Below, in pieces: positions 51,061-61,566 of a DNA stretch of 64,000 bases; positions within the stretch are counted from its first letter, which is position 1, and each line of letters opens with the position of its first letter. A program made the translations under genes and the position numbers. The DNA is taken from positions 744,001 to 808,000 of the forward strand of contig JALIRH010000115.1 of the NCBI GenBank assembly GCA_023055505.1. Reading direction: 5' to 3'. The notes below the pieces were generated by a model. The model did no database searches and was not told the origin of the DNA. It worked only from the letters and a program-made list of their open reading frames with translations. Origin of the DNA: Callipepla californica brunnescens (lineage: Eukaryota; Chordata; Aves; Galliformes; Odontophoridae).

Positions 51061-51177
51061 TTGAAGAAATGCAAAGGAAAAATGGAAGAGAAAAAGAGTT
51101 GGGAAAAGAAGAGGGGGCAAGCCAGCAAACAAGAAGGCGGAATAAAAAGAGAGAATAATATGAGAAATAATAAAGAG
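51061..51177. repeat. Purine-rich tract
   Basis: About 117 bp with roughly 84% purines on the plus strand (pyrimidine-rich on the DPP10 sense strand). It includes 'ggaagagaaaaagagttggg' and 'aaaagaagaggggg'. No coding or repeat family is recognised. Confidence 0.7.
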
Positions 51178-52980
51178 TTTTTGTAGTAAAACAGCTGTTT
51201 GCCTCATTTTTTTTTTTTGAGTAATTATCTGCCTTTATATCTCAAGAGGTTGAGCTGTGAACAGGTTTGCCAATTACTTTTGAAATCCATGAGGATAAAT
51301 GCTCCTGTACCACCACCAAAGCCTTACATATCAGGCAGCAAATATGGCTGAGAGGCAATCACTAAAAACCATTCTCCAAAAACCTTGCGTAAACTCTTTG
51401 AATGATTTCTACACTGCAAGGCTAATTTCTCTTCTTATATTTGCTCTGCACTGGAGCTTAAACTCCATTATCTTCAATAGACTACACCAATTAGGAGAGT
51501 ACAAAAAGAAATTACCGTCTACAAGAATAAGTTTGTAATATAATTAAAACTAAAGATGAAATTTAGCCTTTAAATTTCCATTCTGGTCATGCCTTATTCA
51601 TCTCCCCCACCTCTGTGATTTCTTTGGTGCTGTTCCTCCAGCCAGCTGGTTTATATTGTTCTCCTTCTGTTCTACTACTTTGGTACAAAACTGTGCAAAA
51701 TACCACCTCCCCATGCAGTTTCCAACAATTGAGCTCAGAGCTAGTTATACACTCCAGTACTTCCTAATAACACACCACAATGCTTCTCGTAGTCTACTAG
51801 GCCTAGCTGCACTAATTTTCTTTTATTGTACCATATTTCCACATTAGTCTGTGCTGTGGCCTTTTTATGATATTATAGTTCTTCTGACAGAGCTAACATG
51901 AAATCTTGTAGCAAAAAGAAGACCTCTTCAGGATGATGTGTTTAAAAGGTCATCATATGAGAGCTATTCTTTAGTACTAAGGACAACTTCACAGTGATCT
52001 CAAAGAAGTTGTAACAAAGTGATGAATATCTTGCACCGAACATCTCACTGGAAAACACCTAATCTGGTGCTACATTTGCAGACAATAAATAGGAAAAAGG
52101 TTAAATTTGAGCAGGTATTTGACTGCCTTCATTGAAACATTAATTTATTGCTTAAGACCCCAGGCTAACAACCTTTTGTGTTCAAATACCTGAGAAGTCC
52201 CATCTTTACTTAAAAAGAACAAAAAAAATGAGTAATAAGGGGCACATATGAATACATCTCTAAAAAGATGACCCAGCCATTTGATCTCGTAGTTCTGTCA
52301 CACTATCCATGCTCCTCAGTGCAGGTGACCAAGTTCAGCTTAAAGCATAACATGCAACAAAGACAACTGCACAAAGACATGTTTGAGACATTTCTCTGGG
52401 ACAGTTACATAAAGGTCTACTCTTTGCAATCTATTTCAAGGTATTTCAGCTCTTCGTATGTACTCTAAAAGATCTTTCATTCCATCTGTGCCAAAGTAAC
52501 TGCCACCTCTCATTCACTTATTCAACACTTATTTCAACACTGTTGAGAAACCTGAATGCCAGAAGCTTTATCAGCTTTCTTGACTGACCTGTAGGTCTAG
52601 TCAAAGAAGAGACAGTTTGCCAATTTTCCTTTGATCACAGAGCCAGGAATACAGCCAAAGCCTCTTCGGAGAAAAACATGTATTTCTTATGTATAATGTA
52701 GACAGAAGATATCCTTGCATACAATGAGCCTCAAGAGAATCATGAGATAGGATGGTTAAGGTGGTTGAAAAACACACAGACCTTTAATGTCCTTGGCAAT
52801 TTGCTCTGTGACAAAGCTTTCAATTACAGGATTACATAATACTATTAAAAACTGTATGTAGTGGCTTCAATTATGTTCTTGCAATAGCGTTTCTAATCAA
52901 AGGCAGTTGCTCCTCAGCATCATTTTAGCAATGATTTGAGCTGAACTGACTGTTTTTCTTTAGGCTTAGGAAATCAATTT

Positions 52981-53013
52981 AACAACAACAACAACTAAAA
53001 CAACAGTAAACAA
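52981..53013. repeat. (AAC)n simple repeat, left arm of an inverted pair
   Basis: 'aacaacaacaacaac' followed by 'taaaacaacagtaaacaa'. It is complementary in pattern to the TTG-rich arm at 53126-53157. Confidence 0.9.
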
Positions 53014-53125
53014 TGAAGCGTGCTTTCCATGAGACTGTTTGTCCCTCCTTCAGGGAAAAGGTAGCAAATTCCACATTCCAATGATAAAAGAGCTAGCTAG
53101 ATATTTCAGTGCCTTATTTCTCTAG

Positions 53126-53157
53126 TTTTGTCGTTGTTGTTGTTGCTGTTGTTTTTT
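53126..53157. repeat. (GTT)n simple repeat, right arm of an inverted pair
   Basis: 'ttttgtcgttgttgttgttg' then 'ctgttgtttttt'. Its reverse complement resembles the AAC arm about 110 bp to the left. Confidence 0.9.
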
Positions 53158-56100
53158 ATTGTCTGGGGAAGTGACTGGTACAGAATTTCTTTTTAAAACT
53201 CTTTTAATCCTTTCCCTTTGTCAAACAGTATTATTACGTATTTTGTTCTATTTTAAAATACAATTTTTTTCCTTTGTTCTGATGTTAAATATTTCTGAGA
53301 TAACTATCTTTCTGGTCTGATGATACTGTCACAGGACATAAAAGATCACTTATTAAACTACATCAGATACTTGTTCTTATTTAGTCACTGCAAAACTGCT
53401 TGTTTCTTTTCATATACGTTTTTTTTTTTTTTCAGAACTCCTGTAAGACAAGATCACCTTTGATGGTATATACAGCAGTGACTATTGATAATGCTGTTTC
53501 CACCAGAATCTCTGAAGCTTAACTTCATTACCAGCACTATGCATCTCCCTTCTACTGCTTTCAGGTGAAACAGCTTGGATTCTCATGTGATAACCTAGCT
53601 GAATAAATACAAGACAGTTTTCTACCTGTTTGACATGTGCTTCTACTAAGACATTTAAAAAAGGGCATTGGCAACAACCTAATGCCTTGTCAAAGCAGAA
53701 AAAGGCAACTTCAATGAATTTAGGAGAACAGAAAAAATATCTGTGTTTTACTCATCTGTGCTGGCTGGTATAGAATATACCAAAAATACAGGTCACAGAC
53801 ATTTCAGCACAACTGACTGCACAGATGGTGTTGCTTGTGCTAAAGTAGCTCCTCTGAGAATTAATTTTGTTGTGCTGATAGACCTTTCATCCTTTGTCTT
53901 TCAATATTTCATAATTTTTTTCATGATATTTATAGAATTCTCCATCTGTCAACACAATAGCTTTGCTATTTCAATCAAGAGACGTCATTTCCAAGTATTT
54001 AATTAAAGCCCGGATCTGATAAGGTGCATCAAAGATTTACAGTGTAGCGCATCGTGCTCACAAACTGACCAACTTCATGATAGTTGCTTATCACTCCCCA
54101 CAACAGGAAACACCACCAGATTCCAACAGCTGCAGGACACCGTTTCCTATCAGATGTAATTTCATGTAGCTAACCAGAGTGCGAAGCTATTTTCTATGAT
54201 TAAACTTCAGAAATCTTTTTTCTAAATCTCTCTGTGTAACCACCGCAAAAAGTATGCCCAAATATCAGACACCAGCTGAAAGAGTATAAATAACAATACA
54301 TATTTTCTTGCACGCAGGTTAAAAGTTCCCACGATCAAACTTCACTACAAGTCAAGGTCTCAACAACTCAAGTTGGAGTTGCCCTTTTATCAATGCTGCA
54401 TGGGCTACAAGTTAATCTGCAAAACCTTCTGAGAGGTCACTTGCACATTTCCTGAGGTTCCAGGCTGATCATAAAATCTTTGTGAGAAAGACAACTGCTG
54501 CAGCTAAACAAGAAGAGGAAAAAAAAAAAAAGCTGGGTCCTTCAATGATTGATTATGCGGGATATCCTTTTTGCAGGTTTTTTGTTTGGTTGGTTTTGGT
54601 TTTTTGTTCGTTTTTGTAAGCTCACTTCATTTCAAAATAATTTATCACTGTATATACCGAGTTGAACAAGATTCTCAATGAAATCTCTGGAGGAAATACT
54701 TTTCTTTTGTGAGCACCTGGTCTAGTGACAAAAGCTTCTCAGAAACTTTACACTACAGAAATTTTTTGTCCATTTAGCAAGAACGGACACAATGTGTGTG
54801 ACTCAGAATTCAGCAGCAGTCTGAATGACTTACCCAGCCCTCTTAGTTAGATTTTACTTATGAGATCCAAAAATTCAGGTACAGAAGCATATATGATCTA
54901 GATTTCTTTCAAAGACAAGCAGCAAAGTTTTCTAACAGGATTCATAGCAAATACTCCGCATGGATTTATTCTCAGTCTGATTTTGTGGCCCCAGACTGAG
55001 CGTTGTAACTATTCCAACCCAGACCTCAAGTCTGTATTGACTCTGAATTCATTCATTAGAATTCCATGCTCCTGAGTAGTACACAGCACTATTAACCTCA
55101 CCCACATAAAGATTCATTTCAGACATCTATTTCACATGTGGACATCAGCTTGTACTTAAATGGATGAATGTTTCAAAAGGATCTGTGGAGTGACCTCAGT
55201 GTGCACCATTCTCCTTTCAGCTAACATTAAGTGAGCACAAAGATATCTGCATTATATGTGAATGCTGTGGGAGTGAGATGAAACGTGATCCAATAATTCA
55301 TTCTTGTTAAAAAGATCATCATTCTTATTTGTTTTAGCATTAGGAATGTTAATTAGCAATCTCACTCCACAAGCACAATGAGATCCATGTAATACAAGAT
55401 ACCCACAGAACTCTGTGTGCTGCTTCTGGCTCATATACAGGTGTAAGTTATATGATTAACTGCATATTCATTTTGCAAGTTATGAATTTACAAGGGCCAA
55501 TTAAGAACTTTCTTCCACCTTTTTCTCTCTTATTTTCTTTTTTTTGTTCAAATTGGGTCACTGATTCCTGACACCAAAGATATACCTATGCAAATGTTAC
55601 TGAGCTCTTTCTTTTAAAAGACACTTCTTTCTCAGTATTTAGGAAGCGTGTCAAGTTAGTCTGCTAATGACCTTCTTTGATAGAAGAAATTCTAGCTCTC
55701 ATCATCCATTCCAGTCATTAACTGATGGGGCTTCCTGCAGAGACTGCTCTTTTACTCATGTATTATTCTGGTACAGTCGATCTAACAGGACTCACACCCA
55801 GGAGCCCATTGATTTTTACCTAGGAGAACCTGTGTATTCCATTAGCAGATCCTATTAAACTTCCATTTGCATCTCTGGCATAGCTCCTTATCCTACTGGA
55901 ACAAGTCTCTATTAGTCCACCATTAAATACAAAGTGTAACACTGAAATTTTCTACTCTATGCGTTGTGGCTATTGCAGCTAATCTGACCACAGATCGTCT
56001 TGAGCAATTACCCTTCCAGTGATTTAAACTCTAAACTACGAAGACAAGAAAGAGACATGGTAATGCTTTGTACAGCAGGACTAAATAATAAGGCTACCCA

Positions 56101-59100
56101 TTTTATTGCATACTAATAGCATTTTACATCTTCCAGAAGATTTTTATCACGCAGCCAAGTGCTCCATTGTATTCCATAAATACATTTTAAGAAACTGTAA
56201 GAACTGTAAGAATAGAGTGCTCTGTCTGCAATGTGCTACACTTTGTCTAACTAATTTAGCACAGCTACAACAGTAATACATTGCTGCGTAAAGACAAACA
56301 CTCCTTTTTTGAAGAAAAAAAAAACGCACAGGAATTTGACATCTTTGAGAGCACTTTTCATGTGCTACTTTGTTTTTCTTTAACGAGACACTCACTATTA
56401 ATTAAAAAAAAAAAAGAGTAAATTGTGTTACTTTTAAGTAGGACAGACATCAGTAAAGAACTGCCAGCAGTTACAGGATGTTAGTTTCAAATTTAGTTTT
56501 TGGTTTATGAAGGCAAAATGTGCTTACGTTATCATCTTCTGAAATACCGTCTCTTGTCTTTTTTATTTCAACTATTTACATAACTTCCTTAATCATGATA
56601 CGGCTTTTCCTATATGCTGTGTCAAATTTGGATTAATACATTTTTTTCTAAGTTGTTACTGCTCTAAGAGTTCTCGGTGCAATAAAGAAACTGGACTGTT
56701 ACAATGTCGTCAGATAACAAAGAAAATCTGATCAACATTCTGTTCATATTTAATGCAAATTAAGTAAGTTTTACAATCAATAAAGAAAAGGGAATTTTTT
56801 TTAGTATCAAAGGTGTGTTATCCTCAGCAGTGCAACATATAGTGCATGGAACTGTACTAACGAGCAGTACAGAATTAATTATCTAAAATATCAATTCTTA
56901 ATGCAAAAAAAAAAACAAAAAAAAACCATGGAAAAATCAGAACGAAAATCAGTAAAACTAAGTTTCACCTCAAGAGAGAACTGAGCTGCTCCTAAAGTAT
57001 TCCATAGTGGTTTAACCACGTTTAAAATATTTTTCAGGGATAGAGTCTGTACAACCCTTCTAAGAAAGCAATTTCAGTTTTAATCTTTATAAAGTTGTAT
57101 GTACAATCTCATCCATACCTGATATGCTACAGACTAACCATTTTCCTAGTAAAAGAGCATAAAAAAGAGAAGTTTGAGAAGTTTATCACCTTACTACTTG
57201 CAGGAACCTTTTACTTATTTGAAGACTCAGTTTCAGGCCTTAGACTAAATAATGTTTTCAAGGCTTCCCATCCAACAAAACAAATCTATAATTAAACACT
57301 GAAATGTGATTTTTTTTCCTTAAGAGTACTATTTATGTGTTCAATCTGTGACCTGTTTCGACCCCATACTTGATTATTTTGTTGTTATTTTTACAGTACT
57401 GCCAGTACACTGCCTGGAGTGTGTTTATTTACTGGTTTTATTTGACTTAAATATGGCAAGCTTGTTACATACTATCCTGTTATGTTCTGAGCACTTCCCA
57501 GCAGTTCAGTATGAACTCCCAGAAAGATCCATCCCTCTGTCTTTCTCTACAAAACTCCTGTCTGACCTCAGTTTGGAAGACCACTGTCTTTCTTCGGTTT
57601 ATGGATCTTCTCTATCTTCTGTGAGCCATCATAGTTAATTAATCATCACAATTACATTACGTCAGCTAGTTCCCTGCAGCGATTTTTAGCAGGGCCAGGA
57701 GAGCAGTTGTACCTTTCACCACTGTTGGCCAAGCACCTACCGGTTTGTTGCTGATGTAAATGCATTAGCCATCAGATCACAGCTAACCCTGCTACTGAAC
57801 AGTGGAGCAGGAAAGTCATCAATCCCACAGCAGCTGTTGGCAGCTCTTCCTCCCTCCACGAGTACAGCTGAAGCACATTTATTGACTCTCTGCTCTCCCT
57901 CAGTCACCAGTAGGACTTCACAGACACCAGGTTTTGTGTGTCCCAGCCCTCCTACAGCTGCGCAGGAACATAAAACTTGAGTGAGCAACAACTGCCTTGT
58001 TTCCCCCCTTGTCCTCCCATGTGCATTTCCACTGCCCACCGAGGCCGACAGGAGCTGCAGTGCTCTCCAAGCAGCCTCTGCAATGCCAGAATGTCACTGC
58101 TGGCCATTTACACACAGTGTTTACATCCTTGCCTATGCTCTTCAATTGATTTTCTCTCCTGTATTTTGTTAAAGTGATCCCCCTGAACATTACCCCCATG
58201 TAGAGACTGCTGATCCCTAGTAGTCTTTATGTGATTTTCAGTAATCCTCTTTATCTATACACAGCTAAGCACAAAGTACTCCTTTCTTTCTGTGGTTCAG
58301 ACACCTTTTCTACAACTTCAGAAGGGCCATGTAAGAACAAACAAAGAGGTGACACGTGAAAACAAGGAACACTCAATTCATAGCAGGGCAATAGCTACTG
58401 CAGATATAAAAAAAAAGTAATGCTGGCAGAAGAAGAACTTAATACTAAGCAAGCTTTTGATTTCCAGCCACTGCTCCAATAACCTGCATAGAAAAGGAGA
58501 GAAAAAAGAACAAACACTTGGTGTATAACTAGAGATGAATCAAACAGCTTGTACACAGCAGCTGTGCTGCAGCTCAGCCAAGTGTCTGCGCATCACCACT
58601 CATACAGACATTAAGTATTTAGCTCTATCACGTGGTCAGATTTTTTATTAATTTCACCTGAAATCCTATTTGAATACATGATGGATTTTTCCATGTTATT
58701 TAAGAGCCAGATGTAAAATAGAGCTCAGGCATATAAAGTGGATCACAGGCAAAATTTAGGCTGTAACCCAATATTGCAATCCTAGGGGAAAGAGAATAAC
58801 TGAGTTTCTTCTGGTAATGGACTACTCCTGGAGGTGTCCTTTTACATTAATTTTTTTTCCACATCTAGAGGAAAAAAAAAATACCAATTTGAAACAGGTG
58901 CTAAATTGCTCTACTATCACACATAAAACCATAGTTGATATCCCAGAATCTGATCTTTACTATTCTCCCCTGAACATCCTCAGCTGCACCGTCATACCAC
59001 ATGCCCTGGCAGCCACTCACTGCTGCCTTTAAGATGCTGCTGGCAAGGGCTGCTCAGTGCTCTACCTGCCAGCTGCCATCAGCAGAGCCCTCTCCTGCCC

Positions 59101-59916
59101 TGCAGGGACCTTCTGATGCTATGCACATGAGATCTGTCCCCACTGTGACCAGGGCTCATGGCCTCCCCAGGTCTCAAAGATCTAAGTGAGTGATTCTATG
59201 CTGGATATGTTTTTCTGTGCAAATTTGCTTTCAAGACAGGCAACTTATAATACTAAATGTTGGAAGAATTTATACTCATGAATAACAATATCTCCATTTG
59301 TCAGTCATTCCAAGAGAAGAAACTGACCTGTTTTTGGAGAGATATTTTTTGGAATAATGAAGAATGCAGGAATGTATCTCACAGTTAACTGAACACATAC
59401 AACCTCAGTATGTCAATGCTTTGTGCAGGGATTTATGCACTGATTTTAAAGTGTGACAGCTAATGAGAGAAAAACATTAGAGGCCCTTTCAGAAAGAGAA
59501 ATTCTACCTTTCAGAAAATGTAATGAAGTTAGATTTAAATACACACAACCTTGGGGTTATATAATCTGAGTTCTTCTAAATGTGCCATGATAATTCCTGA
59601 CATTTAGAGAAACATCTCCAGCTGTTATGCAATAAAGCTGAAAATTTTACAGAATTAAAACCATTAAGAGTGTGAAGTTTTATACAAAGAGCTGGAAGAA
59701 AACTGGAGAAAATATGCTAAGAATAGGAAAACGTCTCTGAAAATGCCCTTTCTGTTGTTGTTTTATACTATTAAATGAACCAACCCACATCTGATTTCAA
59801 GTCAGACGGCCCTTCAAACTTTAAAAATAAAGAAAGCAGGTATGTCCATCTCCTTATTCTTCTGTATGTGGAACAATTCCCTCTCAAATGTATTAAAATA
59901 TTTTACAAACATGTAG

Positions 59917-59955
59917 AATTTCGATGATCTTACAGGACCCTTGCAACCCAAACAC
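59917..59955 (+). repeat. Possible very short CR1 3' remnant, sense
   Basis: 'cgatgatcttacaggaccct' then 'tgcaacccaaac' resembles the CR1 'gatgatcttagaggtccctt ccaaccc' segment. Only about 35 bp are similar, so it is tentative. Confidence 0.45.
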
Positions 59956-61411
59956 ATCTGCCAGCCCATGGCTCACAGCCCAACAAAATGAGATTCCAGA
60001 TTTGCCCTGGTTAGAGCAAGAAACTCATTTCTACATTGAGAAAACAGAAACTGCACTTATGAGTACTTTCAAAGAAAGGCCTGTATAGAGTGAAGAGGAA
60101 TCTCCACATACATATATGTCCACACTCACATCATCACATATTCATTCTGCAGCCCTTCATCAAAGTCAGCTATAGAATTGTCATATTACTTTCACAGAAA
60201 TGATTTAATAGCTTTATACAAGTTTCCATTTGATTTTGTGTACATTTGAAAATTAAGATATCAATTTTCATAAAAGAAAAAACTGAGAAAAATCAATATT
60301 ATATATACATATATACACACAATATTCCATCTTCTACAAGTGAAACATGGCTGGTAGCAGAGAAACTGAAACTGAAGCCTCATCTTTGATGACACCAAAC
60401 TCATTAAATCAGCCATTACATAAAGCAGTCCCTGCACATCCTTATGATCACAGGAAATCAAAGAGAAAGATGAGGAAAAGCTGAAAGTTATTCACATTAA
60501 TGTAGCATACACTCCATTTTGTAGAAGATGAAAGGAATATGCAAAAAAAATGCAAACACCATTCAGTGTTTTACAGTATTACTGTGATATCTGTGCCTAC
60601 GATGGTTGTTAGGCTTTGCTGTGAACTAAAAGTATCTTTAATAAAACAATGCTTTCCAAGAAAAGGGAATTGTGCTATTTAATTAAGAATCTAGGCTCAG
60701 GTATAGTTTAACTCTACTCTGCAATGGGGATGGTGGAAAACATTATTATACATACATAAAAACACAGGCAGTGTCAGCTATACACATACTGATATACAGT
60801 GACTATGTTCAAACCAGATACATTCCTTGATAAATAAAATAAACTATTACTTCCTATGCAAGTCTTTCCAATGGCACATCAAGGATTAAAGTGAAAACGG
60901 AATTTAGGCAGTTTTTGAGGAACTTCCTCCTGTATATTCCTGTGGCCTGCCCAAAGATCCTATTTTTGTTCCAGCATTTATCAAGGTGCTTCTGTAATTG
61001 CCAACACCAAAAAAAATTCATGATAATGACTTCAGCAACATAAGCTAATTTGCTAATTAGGAAAGTGCTAGGAAATAGTACTATGAAGATAAGAAGAAAC
61101 TACTGGTATTTTAAAGTACTACAAAGCTCATGCTCTCAAGAATGACAGAAGCTCTGTGTCATTCAGTTTTATTCTTATATTTTGCCAGAGTATGGAAAGA
61201 AAACAGAAATTTTGAAAACATTCACTTCAGATTAAAAAAAAAAAGTTTCCTCTATTTAAAACAGTTTTTAAAAACTTTGCTGTTGAGAAGTATTTGTTCT
61301 GTAAGTTTCAATGCTCCATTTTCACATGATATTTTCTGTTCTTCTTTTAATCTATTGGAAGTTAAAAGTTATGGCACGTTTATTAATATTTAATAATAAC
61401 TTAATTATGAT

Positions 61412-61566
61412 AGGATATGGCTTGGGCTGGAAGGGAGCTTAAAACCCACCAGTTACAACCCCTTGTTATGGGATACACCTCGTAATAGATAAGGCTGCTC
61501 AGGGCCCCATCCAACCTAACCTTGAGCACCTCTACAGATTGGTCATCCACAGCTTCCCCAGGCAAA
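61412..61566 (-). repeat. CR1 LINE 3' fragment, antisense
   Basis: 'ggcttgggctggaagggagc', 'gggccccatccaacctaacc', 'ttgagcacctctacagattg' and 'catccacagcttccccaggc' match the reverse complement of CR1 in order. Confidence 0.9.

Noticed and set aside
57737..57780. Possible exon ending CCG|GTAGGT on the minus strand
   Set aside because: The translated sequence does not match DPP10 exon 5 or any known exon, and one GT-type donor alone is weak evidence.
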